NCBI RefSeq assembly: GCF_025377685.1
Contig: NZ_JACEHK010000017.1
Coordinates: 372,001 to 436,000, forward strand
Direction of reading: 5' to 3'
Origin: Anaerobacillus sp. CMMVII
Lineage (GTDB): Bacteria > Bacillota > Bacilli > Bacillales > Anaerobacillaceae
Length of the DNA stretch: 64,000 nucleotides
Shown here: one piece after another, positions 8,628 to 18,722 of the stretch
Numbering within the stretch: the first letter of the stretch is position 1
How the letters are laid out: the number at the start of each line of letters is the position of its first letter
Notes under the pieces: generated by a model
Database searches by the model: none
What the model was told of the DNA's origin: nothing
Seen by the model: the letters and a program-made list of their open reading frames with translations, nothing else
Made by a program: the position numbers and the translations under genes

Positions 8628-9929
8628 ATGTTGATAAGCAAGACACCAAGGCTGGCTGTGATCGGATTAGGTTTTATCGGGCTGCCACTGTCATTGAGCT
8701 ATGCGATGAAAGGTGCTTCTGTCATCGGGATTGATGTGTTAGAGGATCATGTAAATGATATTAACGCTGCAAAATGCCATTTCCATGAACAATATCAGGG
8801 GAAGTCGCTTGCAGAAATTTTATCCGAACAATTGGCGCAGGGACGGTTTCAGGCAACGACAAGCTACGAACAAGCTGCCAATGAAGTCGACCATTATATC
8901 ATCACTGTCGGTCTGCCTGTTCATAATCAAGACCCTGACCTTCGCTATTTAAACGCAGCCTGTGAAACACTTGCCACTGTCCTAAAAAAAGGTGATACCG
9001 TAGTCGTCCGAAGTACGGTCATTCCTGGTACGACCGAAGACATCGTCTTGCCGCTGTTAGAAAAAAGTGGCCTAAAGGCCGGCGTCGATTTTTATCTCGC
9101 CTATTCATCTGAACGAATAGCGGAAGGACGCGCCTTCGAGGAGTTTATTCATATGCCACTCGCGGTTGGTGGCGTGACGGATGAAAGTGCTCAGCGGGCG
9201 AAGCAGTTGCTTTCTTTTGTAACCGAAGCAGAGATTACCGTTTCAGAGATTAAGATTGTTGAGACGGCCAAGGTCATTGAAAATATCCAGCGTGATGTCA
9301 ATATTGCGATGGTTCAAGAATTTGCTCGTTTTTCGGAAAAATTAGGGATTGATACATTTGAATTGATCCGCATTGCCAATACTCATAAGCGAGTCAATTT
9401 GCTGACGCCTGGACCAGGGGTTGGTGGCTATTGTTTACCAAATGCGCTTTATTATCTGCTAACAAAAGCAAAAGAGTTACAGGTCCCAGTCCCTCTTTTA
9501 GAAACTGCGAGGAAAACGAATGATCAGGTCCCGCAGGTTTTAGTCGAGATGTTACAGGAAAAACTAGAGGAGGTAGGGAAAAGTCTTGCTTCTAGTAAAA
9601 TTGCAGTCTTAGGACTCGCAATGAAGGACTTTTCCAATGATGACCGCATCAGTCCACCTCATCACTTCGTGCAACTGCTCTTAGATAGCGGTGCTGACGT
9701 TAGCGCTTATGACCCCGCTGTCAAAGCGGCCTATCCGTACCGGGTTTCTTCGTTAGAGGAAGCAGTGACCAAAGCGGATGCCCTTGTTTATGTCACCGTT
9801 CAAGAGGAATTCTTAGAAATCGACTGGCTAGCATTATCTGAAAAAATGGCTTCACAGCCTGTCTTCTTAGACGCAAAAAATCGTGTGCCAAAAACGGTCA
9901 ATCAATATGGTAACCTAATAAGAATATAG
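8628..9929 (+). CDS. UDP-sugar 6-dehydrogenase (UDP-ManNAc/UDP-Glc dehydrogenase family)
   Basis: NAD-dependent two-step oxidation of a UDP-sugar to a UDP-uronic acid, a precursor for acidic polysaccharide. ATG 8628 follows GGAGGGG. It has an N-terminal Rossmann motif (GLGFIGLPLS), a central helix region, and the catalytic Cys at residue 269 in GPGVGGYCLPN. The C-terminal NAD/UDP domain includes AVLGLAMKDFSND. The GGYCLP form and overall pattern are closer to WecC/UDP-ManNAc dehydrogenases than to TuaD, but substrate cannot be settled by eye. It is co-transcribed with the flippase and GT4 genes. Confidence 0.9.
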   Translation: MLISKTPRLAVIGLGFIGLPLSLSYAMKGASVIGIDVLEDHVNDINAAKCHFHEQYQGKSLAEILSEQLAQGRFQATTSYEQAANEVDHYIITVGLPVHNQDPDLRYLNAACETLATVLKKGDTVVVRSTVIPGTTEDIVLPLLEKSGLKAGVDFYLAYSSERIAEGRAFEEFIHMPLAVGGVTDESAQRAKQLLSFVTEAEITVSEIKIVETAKVIENIQRDVNIAMVQEFARFSEKLGIDTFELIRIANTHKRVNLLTPGPGVGGYCLPNALYYLLTKAKELQVPVPLLETARKTNDQVPQVLVEMLQEKLEEVGKSLASSKIAVLGLAMKDFSNDDRISPPHHFVQLLLDSGADVSAYDPAVKAAYPYRVSSLEEAVTKADALVYVTVQEEFLEIDWLALSEKMASQPVFLDAKNRVPKTVNQYGNLIRI

Positions 9930-9945
9930 ATTTGGTGTGAAAAAT

Positions 9946-11349
9946 ATGGATCGAACAACAAAACGAGTATTAATCGTAGCATACCTCTTTCCACCGATTG
10001 GTGGCGGGGGCGTACAAAGAGCACTAAAAATGGCAAAATACCTAGGACAGTTTGGCTGGGAACCGCACATCTTAACCGTTGCCCCGTCGCACCATGTAAC
10101 TTTAGATTTAAGTCTACTAGATCAACTTCCGGAGGATGTGAAAATCCACCGGGCGAGTGAAATAAAGATTCGTCGACCAGTAGTCGTTCAAGGTGGGGGG
10201 CGAGTTCAAAGTGCCAGTTCCGAAGGGGTGCGGTCGAAACTAAAAAAGTCGGCAAAAGCGTTTCTAAAGACAATGAAAAATGCCGTCATGATCCCAGATG
10301 ACCAGATTATGTGGTACCCCGCGGCGGTGAAAAAGGGACTTGAGGTGATCAGGGAGCATCATATTGATGTAATTTTTTCAACAGCTGGCCCTTATACAAA
10401 CCATCTCGTTGGTCGCAAATTAAAACAAAAGACAGGGAAGCCATGGATCGCTGACTTCCGCGACCCCTGGACTCAAAATATGCATCGACCACAATTCAAG
10501 TGGCGCCGCCGTATTGAGGAGCGCATGGAAAAAGGCGTCATGGAATCGTCTGATGTGTTATTGACCGTTACTAATTCGTTTGCGAAGAACTTTAATCAAA
10601 AGTATCCTAAGCTGAAACGGGTTGAAGTTATTCATAATGGCTATGATGCCGCGGATTATCAAGATATTTGCGCGGTTGAAAACCCAGGTAAGTTTACTTT
10701 TATTTATGCAGGAATCTTCTATAAGGAGCGCAATCCGCGTTTACTATTAGAGGCGATTAGAGCATTAGTTGATGAAGGAAAGATTAACAAAGACCACATT
10801 CTATTAAAGTTTGCAGGTGTCTTTGATTATCCAGGCTATACCGAGAACAACGATGCAGTGCAGCGCCTAGGGTTAGAGGAGAATGTCGCGATTATGGGCA
10901 ACCTTCCTCACAGCCAGGTGTTAGGAGAAATGAAAGGTGCGAATGTCTTACTTCTAATCAACGACGTCACACCTGATGCAGGAAATTACATCCCTGGTAA
11001 GCTCTTTGAATACATGGCCATTGGCAACCCAATTCTGGCATTGAGTCTACCAGGAGAATCAACTGAGATTATTGAAAAGTATAGGCTTGGCGAAGTCGTC
11101 CAACCCAAGAACCTCCAAGAAATCAAGGCAGGAGTCCTCAAACTCTATGAGGAGTGGAAAGAGAAGGCAAAAGAGGGGTCTGACCCCCGCCAAGGTAAAG
11201 CTTTAAAGCACTGGGGGTCAGACCCCCACCGAGGTAACGCGGTAATACAGCGGGGGTCAGACCCCTCTTCACAAACTACCGATACTAGTATCTATGAAAG
11301 AAAAAATCAAGCAGAACAATTAGCAAGGTTAATGGATGAATTGATTTGA
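9946..11349 (+). CDS. GT4-type glycosyltransferase with repeat-derived C-terminal insert
   Basis: GT-B fold retaining glycosyltransferase (glycosyltransferase family 4-like). The N-terminal VAYLFPPIGGGGVQRA loop binds acceptor/nucleotide, and the C-terminal half has the donor site (YIPGKLFEYMAIGNPILAL). ATG 9946 is preferred to GTG 9937, with GGTGTG upstream. Near the C-terminus, bases 11175-11266 are a REP-B repeat read in frame as GSDPR..GSDPH..GSDPS, adding about 30 residues between the last domain helix and the tail (ERKNQAEQLARLMDELI). The tail still looks native, so the insertion kept the frame. Confidence 0.88.
   Translation: MDRTTKRVLIVAYLFPPIGGGGVQRALKMAKYLGQFGWEPHILTVAPSHHVTLDLSLLDQLPEDVKIHRASEIKIRRPVVVQGGGRVQSASSEGVRSKLKKSAKAFLKTMKNAVMIPDDQIMWYPAAVKKGLEVIREHHIDVIFSTAGPYTNHLVGRKLKQKTGKPWIADFRDPWTQNMHRPQFKWRRRIEERMEKGVMESSDVLLTVTNSFAKNFNQKYPKLKRVEVIHNGYDAADYQDICAVENPGKFTFIYAGIFYKERNPRLLLEAIRALVDEGKINKDHILLKFAGVFDYPGYTENNDAVQRLGLEENVAIMGNLPHSQVLGEMKGANVLLLINDVTPDAGNYIPGKLFEYMAIGNPILALSLPGESTEIIEKYRLGEVVQPKNLQEIKAGVLKLYEEWKEKAKEGSDPRQGKALKHWGSDPHRGNAVIQRGSDPSSQTTDTSIYERKNQAEQLARLMDELI
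11175..11266. repeat. REP-B repeat inside GT4 gene (three units)
   Basis: Units of GGGGTCTGACCCCC and GGGGGTCAGACCCC separated by GCTTTAAAGC-type spacers. Three units lie in the reading frame without a stop. This family also occurs at 11602, 11711, 42060, 42353, 42767, 53534 and 54469. Confidence 0.92.
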
Positions 11350-11353
11350 AATA

Positions 11354-11389
11354 ACGATGGTCACGATCATATATGGTCGTGACCATCAT
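11354..11389. terminator. Hairpin after GT4 gene, possible terminator
   Basis: GATGGTCACGA pairs perfectly with TCGTGACCATC (11356-11366 with 11377-11387). Only a weak T tract follows, so termination strength is uncertain. Confidence 0.6.
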
Positions 11390-11751
11390 TTGGTTCAAGA
11401 TGATTGGATTAGTTGGAGGATAAGATTTAGGAGACTAGTCGTGCCTTCATCGGTAAAAGGGAAAGAAAGGGTAAAGATAATCAAGTCATACCATTGAAGA
11501 TGGGCCAGGTTCGGACAGGTATCCTTCACCTCAGGCTAAACTTGTCTGAAGTTGCCTCAGGTTCGGGCAGCTTTCCTTATCTAATCCTGATCCGTTTAGC
11601 TGGGGCCTGACCCCAATGAAAGTTCACTTTCACCATTAAGAATGTAAATCTATTTTGCGCTACCTGAACTTGATAAGAGAAAGTGAACTTTCGAAGTTTA
11701 ACTATTTACAGGGTAGACCCCCACTAATGTAACGCTTTAAAGCGGCGGGGG
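11390..11751. other. Intergenic palindrome-rich region
   Basis: No gene seen. It contains an imperfect duplication around CAGGTTCGG (11508 and 11552), a REP-B single unit at 11602-11614, and two inverted copies of the quasi-palindrome GAAAGTTCACTTTC (11618-11631 and 11679-11692). It ends in REP-B copy 3. Confidence 0.6.
11602..11614. repeat. REP-B single unit
   Basis: GGGGCCTGACCCC, a solitary palindromic unit. Confidence 0.7.
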
Positions 11752-11760
11752 TCAGACCCC
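11711..11760. repeat. REP-B repeat overlapping heparinase 3' end
   Basis: A GGGTAGACCCCC unit and a GGGGGTCAGACCCC unit are joined by a TTTAAAGC spacer. On the minus strand the second unit supplies the last Gly-Val codons and the TGA stop of the reconstructed heparinase-like gene. Confidence 0.85.
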
Positions 11761-13798
11761 ACTCAAACTGCCATATCCATCTGAGTAAAGGCTAGGTGTT
11801 TGTGGTGCTTCAATCTTCTCGCCATAGTCACAAATCTCTATTCGATCCTGATAGAGTGTAATTTTGCGATGAACGGGAAGCCGAATCCATAGTGGACACC
11901 GATAAATCCTTGCTCGGAGAAATGTAAGCACTTTGCTTGGGCCTCATTCTTTAAGTGAAATAAGCCATTTAATCCTTCCACCCATGAGTTTTGCTCTTTC
12001 CCAGGGCATTGTGGGGTAAAATGTGACTTAGTTGAACGAAACAAATTTCGCTTCTCTGGCAAGGGTGTGTAAAGATAAGTGCCCGGGTCCTTAATGATGT
12101 CTTTACCATTAATCGTTAGCTCAATGCTTAGTTGGTCGTTATGAGCATGGCCGCCGTTTCCGTTTTGGCCATTTGAGCCGCAACGAATCGCTAAATAAAG
12201 CTGAGTGGATTTGTAAATGTATAAGCCAAACTCTGGGTAGCTGAAACCTTCTAACCTGTCTAAGAGATTACCCCCACCACTCAAAAACTCTGTTTTTATG
12301 AAAGGCACCTCTTTTAATTGATCAAAATCAACCTCGAAAATCCAGCGACTTCGAGATTGGTCCACACCAGGCTCCACCTTAAAATCCTTCACCATATGCG
12401 CAATAACCTTACGATCAATCGTGAAACTCTCGGAAAAATCTTTGAAATCCTTTCGATCAAACAACCCACTATATCCTCCAACTAGCGCTCGGTGGTCAAG
12501 GTGATCTTCGAACCAATAAGTATCTCTTTCCGACGAATATCCGTCTAAATTTTGATACCTCTTTTTTACAGTCGCTACATCATAGCACTGCCAATTCGGT
12601 TCTAATTTTAAAAAACGCCCATTATCGTTATCGCCAAACTGCGGAATTTTCTTATTGGGTTTCGTAATATTTACAGTAAATAACGCAATTTTTCAAGGCG
12701 CTCAAACACCCACTTCGGGAGCTGAGTCGTATTTTTTGCCATAATAATCGCTGCCCCATACAGTACAAGTTCCGCGGAAGTCGGTGATAGCTTGTCGATG
12801 CTTCAAAATTAGAGCCTTCCTCATAAAATGAAACTCGACCTCTTGAATAAACTCTTTCACAGAAAAATCGAGCCAATCGTTGTCATGATTAAGGTACGCT
12901 GCAATATAAAGCAGTCCGACGATATTGGCTAGATAATGATTGCTACGATTTTCCCCAAACCATTCTAGATTGTTGATGACGTGGTCGCCATGCTCATAAA
13001 TCGAGCGGGAAAAATTCGGTCAAACTCCTGATCAAATGTTGCGCCAAATGAATGGAATAAATCGTAGGCCACCAGCCAATTAGAGGCGCGGATCGCCACA
13101 TCCATTGAACAAAACCAATTGACTCCAAAACGAGGAGGATTGGCGGCAATAAAATCCAAAACTTGATTTCTAAATTCAATCGCGTATACGTCTGGATCCT
13201 TGAACCCCTGCATTTGCTGCTTGGCCATATAGTAGGCGAAAGCAAGCTGAGTTAAATGGTGCATCCGAGCCAACTCCCAAGGAACTTTGATATCGACACC
13301 AGGTAGGTGACCATAGGAAATGTCCTTGTACCACGTGTCCTCGCGCCACCGAAACCCTGACTTAAAATCTAGCTGCCAATCGATCGGGATATAATTTTCT
13401 GAGACTAATTCCCGGATCGCCTCTGACTCCGCTAGATTTGCCGCATTAATCACAGCCTTCTCACCAGCCTCATAAACATGGCCCTCAACGCCGCGACACT
13501 TCATCCCATGTTTTTGTTGGACCCACCCCGAGCCTAACACCTCAAAATAGTGATTGAGGTAAAGGTTTGTTACTTCACGGATCTCATCAATATTGGAGAA
13601 GTCTTCGAGCTCGAAGGCTGGGGTAAAAAAAGTTAATGGCTTATCTAAAGGGATTGTTTGATGATAAGTGCTTTTATTTAAATCACCATGTCGTTCCTGC
13701 TTCTTTTGGTAACTAGATCGTAACCTCGACATGCCTTTTTTTATTAAAACCTGTGGAGGCGTTGTTACAATTTTTTTTACTAGATATCGTAGCTTCAT
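11752..13798 (-). pseudogene. Heparinase II/III-like lyase, five apparent frameshifts
   Basis: Polysaccharide lyase-type protein commonly found in capsule loci. The N-terminal part (277 aa, from ATG 13798) has the alpha-toroid region (FKSGFRWREDTWYKDI, NPPRFGVNWFCSMDVAIRASNW). The C-terminal part has the beta-sandwich motif GGHAHNDQLSIEL..KDPGTYLYTP. The frame breaks near 13015, 12827, 12778, 12679 and 11884. Each break is repaired by adding one base, in every case to a short T run of the coding strand. With five added bases the length is 2052 nt, a 683-residue protein ending inside a REP-B unit. Listed as broken because the given sequence is, but sequence error is likely. Confidence 0.82.
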
Positions 13799-13923
13799 AA
13801 ACTCCTCCTAGTTTTTTATTTTAAGAAACCTAATTTTGGTACATACTATATAATAGTTGATAAAAAGATTATATTTTATACATCTAATGAATTTCATAAT
13901 TTATTATTTTCGCCGCTAAGTTC

Positions 13924-13961
13924 TAAATGAAGTTGCGTAGAACCATTCGCAACTTCATTTA
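13924..13961. promoter_or_regulatory. Perfect 14-bp inverted repeat between divergent genes
   Basis: TAAATGAAGTTGCG and CGCAACTTCATTTA are separated by 10 bases. The gap lies between the minus-strand heparinase gene and plus-strand tagA, and no T run follows on either strand, so a terminator is unlikely. An operator or regulatory RNA hairpin is possible. Confidence 0.5.
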
Positions 13962-14031
13962 GATTGATATAGCTTAAGTTAAGGTAATTATGAAATTCAC
14001 CCGAAAATTACTGTTAGGAGAATCATAGATT

Positions 14032-14749
14032 ATGCAAAAGCCAGTAGAGATTATGGATATATCTTTTTGCAACTTAGAGGCGTCAGAAGTAGTTGCAGAG
14101 ATAAAAACCCATATAAATGATAACCGAAAAACATTTATCGTCACGGCTAATCCGGAGATTGTCATGTATGCCAAGGATCACCCGTCCTATAAAAAAACAG
14201 TTGCGGAGGCTGACTATGTGTTGGCCGATGGTATTGGTGTTGTCATTGCTTCAAAAATCCTTGGGACTCCGATAAAAGAGCGGGTTGCGGGCTTTGATTT
14301 GATGGGCGAACTGCTAGCACATGCCAATGAAAAGCAGCTAAAGGTATATTTTTTAGGGGCAAACCGGAAGTTATCGCAAAGACTGTAGAAAATATTCAAA
14401 CAACCTACCCGCAAATTAACGTAGTTGGCTATCATCATGGGTATTTTGATCATGCCCACCCAGCGGTTGTAGATGAAATCGTTCAGCAGGCGCCAGACCT
14501 AATTTTGTTGCGTTAGGATATCCTGCACAGGAAAAATGGATAAAAAATAACTTAGCGAAATTTAGCAAGGGCGTTTTTATGGGAGTTGGTGGTAGTTTTG
14601 ATGTTTGGGCAGGAGTAGCGAAACGTGCGCCAATAGTTTGGCAAAAGCTAAATGTCGAATGGCTTTACCGATTACTCAAACAGCCATCAAGGTGGCGAAG
14701 AATGCTGGTTCTTCCTCATTTCTTACTAGAAATTTACACGATAAAATAA
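14032..14749 (+). pseudogene. tagA: WecG/TagA/CpsF glycosyltransferase, two apparent frameshifts
   Basis: N-acetylmannosaminyltransferase that adds ManNAc to GlcNAc-PP-undecaprenol, the first committed step of teichoic acid linkage-unit synthesis. ATG 14032 has TTAGGAGAATC upstream. The family motifs TANPEIVMYAKDHP, LADGIGVV, RVAGFDLMGELL, VYFLGAKPEV, LGYPAQEKWI and GVGGSFDVWAG all read once two single bases are restored (A run at 14361, G at 14507). The repaired length is 720 nt, 239 residues, near the usual ~245. Expected acceptor maker tagO is at 42848. Confidence 0.88.
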
Positions 14750-14823
14750 AGCGAAGAAAATAGTTCATAGCGTATTTCCCCCTTATTTTTGGCAATAATT
14801 GAGAGGGAAAGGGGGGAATACCT

Positions 14824-15979
14824 ATGAAAGTGCTACACCTGATTGGTGGCAAGGAAATGGCGGGCTCGAAAAATCACTTAATATCGTTGCTAAATAGTCT
14901 CAATAAAAAAGAAGTGATCCTCGGCGTTTTCGAAAAAGGAGCGATTTTACAGAGGCAGAACAGTTAGGAATTGATGTACGCTGCTTTGCGCAAAAAACGA
15001 GATATGATTTTTCCGTTTATCGAAAATAAAACGTTTGATTAGAACTGAAGGAATTGCGATCCTTCATACCCATGGACCACGTGCGAACTTATTTGGGTAT
15101 TTTGTAACAAGGTCTGAAAAGCTGATTTGGACAACAACGGTTCATAGTGATCCGAGATACGATTTTATTGGCGGTGGGTTAAAAGGAAAGCTATTTACGA
15201 TGTTAAACCTTTGGGTTCTGAAAAAGGTGAACCATTGCTTTGCGATTTCCAGTCGGTTTTCCAAGTTGTTAGAAGAGCTTCATATAAAATGCCCAATGAC
15301 GACGATTTATAATGGAATTTCCTTTACGGGTGAGCAGCAAGCATTTTTTAGCCCTGAGGATTTTCAATTAAAAAAAGAGGACTTTGTGGTGATCATGGTT
15401 GGACGATTACATCCGATCAAGGGGCATGACGTTGTTTTTGAGGCGATAAAAAAGGTCAAGGACAACATCCCGAATTTAAAGCTACTAATTGTCGGTGATG
15501 GTCCTAGTGAAGCTGACTTGAAACAGAAGGTCGCAAGCCTGAACATCGACCGACATGTTTTGTTTTTAGGGTTCCATCCTGAAGAAAAAATCGACTCGTT
15601 ATTGAAGCTAGCTGATGTTTTCTTACTTTCCTCTTATAGTGAAAGCTTTCCATTGGTCGTGTTAGAGGCTGCGCGGGCAAAAATTCCGGTGATTTCTACA
15701 GATGTAGGTGGAGTAGCGGACTTGATTGATGACGAAACGCTTGGCTGGGTGATCCCACCAAAAAGTGTTGCAAGTCTTGAACAGGCCATTATGAATGCAT
15801 ATGATCGCCATGAGGAGCTGCCTGCAATCGGTGAAAAATTGCATCAGAAGGCGGCTACGAAATATTCGATCAACCAGCTTGTTGAAGCAGTAGCCGATAC
15901 ATACCGCGAGCTGTTGGTTAACAATGAAAATAAACTAATGGAAGTTTCCAAGCCTGCTGTGAACTTTAAAGAAAGATAG
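14824..15979 (+). pseudogene. GT4 glycosyltransferase, two apparent frameshifts
   Basis: Retaining GT-B glycosyltransferase. From ATG 14824 the first ~42 residues (MKVLHLIGGKEMAGSKNHL) are followed by breaks at 14949 and 15024. Adding one A at each yields 385 residues with no stop. The donor domain is clear: MVGRLHPIKGHDVV, LLIVGDGPSE, and SYSESFPLVVLEAARAKIPVISTDVGG with the catalytic E-x7-E. The intact remainder is open from 15035. It sits between tagA and the O-antigen ligase-like gene in the polysaccharide operon. Confidence 0.88.
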
Positions 15980-16009
15980 AGGTGGTAGCAGCTTTTTCAG
16001 GAGGAGTAA

Positions 16010-17388
16010 ATGATCCAGTTTCAAGATAAATTTATCGTTCGATTTTCATGGTTTCTGATGTTTTTTATCGCATTACAGCCTGTTCTTGATGTGCTTACAT
16101 CGATCTCGATCTTATACTACGAGTCGACAGTAACGGTTGGGATCATCGTACGGGTGCTTGTCATGCTGTTTGCTCTTATCTATATTTTCTGTTGGCAGCA
16201 TTCAAAGCTTAAAAAAGTATCTCTGATTTATTTAAGTTCGATCTTACTAATCATCGGCATTGGCTTTGTCACGGCTTGGGTCGTTAAGCCGAACTTCCAG
16301 TTGTTTGCGGAAGGCCAATATTATGCAAAAACATTTATTTTCCTGTCATGTTTATTAGCTACATCATGGCGATGATTGTGCTTAGAGATCATACCCAAAA
16401 AAATATCATCACGATCTTTTTGACACCGATCGTTGTCTCGATGACGCTAATTGGGGTGGTGTACCTAGTCGCAATTTTGACTGGGACTGGACTTGATACA
16501 TACAAATTTGTGAAAGCGGGGACGAAAGCTTGGTTCCACGCTGGAAATGAAATTGGAGCAATCCTCTCAATTTGTTTACCGGTGATTTTATTATATGGAA
16601 TTCGGTCAACGAAAAACGTCGTTCACCTCGTCTATTGGATTCCGGCGTTGCTCGTTATTTTTTCGCTCGTTATGTTAGGGACGAAGGTCGGTTACCTTGC
16701 CATCATCATTTCATTAGGGCTGGCCCTTTTCGCATTAGTCGTTAGCCAACTCCTTACCAAGCAACCAAATCTAAAACCAAGTTTACTGATCATAAGTGTT
16801 CTTTTAGCCGGTGTTCTGTTAAGTACACCATACACCCCGGCTTTTTCAAACACGGAAACGCATATTCGAATTATCGATGAAATAACTGGAGAAGTAGAAG
16901 AGCCAATGCCTGAAGCACCTGAAGTAGTGATAGACGAAGACGCTGGAGTTCTAAAGAGATACAGTAATCGAGTCATTAACATCCTATTAAGCAGCAGACA
17001 AATCTTTCTGAAGAATACGCACGAGATGTTTGTTGAGGCACCACTAATACAAAAACTATTTGGAATGGGATATGCCGGCATTTATCCAGAGCGTCCAAAA
17101 TTGGTTGAAATGGATTTTCTTGATTTGTTTTATTCATACGGGATCATTGGTTCGATCGTTTACATGTTACCGATTTTTTATGCATTCGTGCTGTTGTTTA
17201 AAAATGTAAGGCATCACTTAGAGAAGCTGTTACTTGTTGAATTTTTGTTGGTATTTAGCTCATTATTTCTCGGTTTCGGAATTGCTTTCATTGCAGGACA
17301 CGTCCTCTTTGCCCCAGCAGTCAGCATCTACTTGGCCGTTTTAGGAAGCGTGGGGACGGTTCTCCTGCTTCCTGGGGAAGCACCATAG
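16010..17388 (+). pseudogene. O-antigen ligase/polymerase-like membrane protein, one apparent frameshift, repeat-derived tail
   Basis: Multi-spanning protein of the Wzy/WaaL/TuaE type, which polymerises or transfers lipid-linked polysaccharide. It has about ten hydrophobic segments and a long extracytoplasmic loop (residues ~290-350). ATG 16010 follows AGGAGGAG. The frame breaks near 16334 in a T run; one extra T joins both halves into 459 residues (..YYAKTFYFPVMFISYIM..). The last 14 residues (GSVGTVLLLPGEAP) are a translated REP-A unit, so the native C-terminus has been replaced or extended. Confidence 0.82.
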
Positions 17389-17461
17389 GAAGCGTAGGGA
17401 CGGTTCTCCTGCTTTATCAGGTTACTAGCTTAGGAAGCACCAGAACCGTCCCCGTGCTTGC
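17344..17461. repeat. REP-A repeats, nested (copy 2)
   Basis: A partial pair (GTGGGGACGGTTCTCCTGC, then GGAAGCACC) is followed directly by a complete long-spacer pair. The first lies in the 3' end of the O-antigen ligase-like frame. Confidence 0.9.
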
Positions 17462-17580
17462 ATGTTATGCAAAAATTAATCAAACGTTTGATTAGATTTT
17501 TGCGAAACCCTTGATATAACTGCATTTCTTAATTTAATAATTTCATGCACCGCTAGCACTTTGCTAGCATGATTGAATTA
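17462..17580. repeat. Segment homologous to 37488-37600
   Basis: Contains the palindrome TAATCAAACGTTTGATTA, then TTTTTGCGAAACCCTTG and a GCTAGCA..TGCTAGC hairpin. The same order recurs at 37488-37600. Both copies sit between two REP-A copies. Confidence 0.6.
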
Positions 17581-17654
17581 GGAAGCGTGGGGACGGTTCT
17601 CCTGCTTTATCAGGTTACTAGCTAGGGAAGCACCAGAACCGTCCCCACGCTTCC
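17581..17654. repeat. REP-A repeat, paired long form (copy 3)
   Basis: GT/AC variable dinucleotides pair across arms; long spacer with CATCAGGTTACTAGCT-type sequence. Confidence 0.93.
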
Positions 17655-17677
17655 TTAGAAATGAGGGGTGGTAAGAG

Positions 17678-18207
17678 ATGAGAGTCATAAAATTTATTGT
17701 TGTAACATTCATTATGTGTTTTTCCTTTGTTGCTGGTTTAGAAGCTGTTAGCGGAAAAACTCATGGAGAAATACAGCTTGAAGAATTTATTAAGGGAAAT
17801 AACTATATTTCAGCAGAAAAGGCCATTCATCAATATGAAAAAGAACATGGTAAAAAAGTAAGCCTACCAACAAAGTTACCTTTTGAACCATCACACCGGT
17901 TTGGGACCATTGAGGGCGAAGGACGGCTTAATTTGCATTATATGAAGTATGATGCAACCGGGAGATGTCCCAATCTTGATTTTGTATTTATATAATGCCT
18001 GAAAAAGACCTTGAGAAGTTTATTAACCCCACAAAAGATGAAGTTTATGAACTTAGCAATGGAAGTAAAGCGTATTATAGAAGACATCATGAGGATTTTC
18101 ATACTCTAGTATTTCAGCGAAGTGGATTTGGCTACCTCTTTGGGGGAAGTACAACGGATCATTATGATTTAGATGTTCTAATCGAAACAGCAGAGTCAAT
18201 TAAATAA
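17678..18207 (+). pseudogene. Secreted hypothetical protein, one apparent frameshift
   Basis: ATG 17678 has GAGGGGTGG upstream. The N-terminus is a signal peptide (MRVIKFIVVTFIMCFSFVAG). The frame stops at 17995 with a second frame open from 17995 to 18207. Adding one T at 17987-17989 fuses them into 176 residues (..LDFVFYIMPEKDLEKF..). No family recognised. It is bounded by REP-A upstream and a terminator downstream. Confidence 0.6.
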
Positions 18208-18220
18208 CTATATTAGTGGT

Positions 18221-18252
18221 GAGCGTTCTTTAAAATTAAAGGAACGCTTTTT
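18221..18252 (+). terminator. Rho-independent terminator
   Basis: GAGCGTTCTTT pairs imperfectly with AAAGGAACGCTT; seven T follow. Confidence 0.88.
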
Positions 18253-18349
18253 TTCTATCCAACTAAAGGTAATTAATGGTAAAATTAGTTAACTTAATAC
18301 ATAGCAAGCAGGATAATTCTATTTAAAGAAAGTAACGAGGTGAAAGATA

Positions 18350-18658
18350 GTGATAAGTACATCAACTTGGTTTAACCCATACGTCTTGGAGGTGCTGATA
18401 ATACCAATTGCTATATCATTGGGAACTTTATCAGCATGGTTTACAAAGAAGGTAGTAGTAGGACCTTTAATTCATGTTACATTATTCGTGCTTTTTTATA
18501 TGTGGCTTTGGTTATATTTTTATTCAGCGAACTCATCAGATTTTTTTGCTGTACATTTGAATAGCTTTGAATCTTTTATAATAGAGATAATTTTTGTTGG
18601 TGTGACTTGGTTGTTATCATGGAGTTTATTAAGGTCTAAAGGTAAAAATAAGGTGTAG
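18350..18658 (+). CDS. Membrane protein, 102 aa
   Basis: GTG 18350 follows AACGAGGTGAAAG. Four hydrophobic segments cover most of the chain and the tail is basic (RSKGKNKV). It resembles small DUF2651-like Bacillus membrane proteins, but I cannot confirm this by eye. Confidence 0.62.
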   Translation: MISTSTWFNPYVLEVLIIPIAISLGTLSAWFTKKVVVGPLIHVTLFVLFYMWLWLYFYSANSSDFFAVHLNSFESFIIEIIFVGVTWLLSWSLLRSKGKNKV

Positions 18659-18722
18659 AGACTATTCTCTATATTTCTTTTAATTTGCAAATTAGCAATA
18701 AATCACTAAAAATGGGGTTGCG

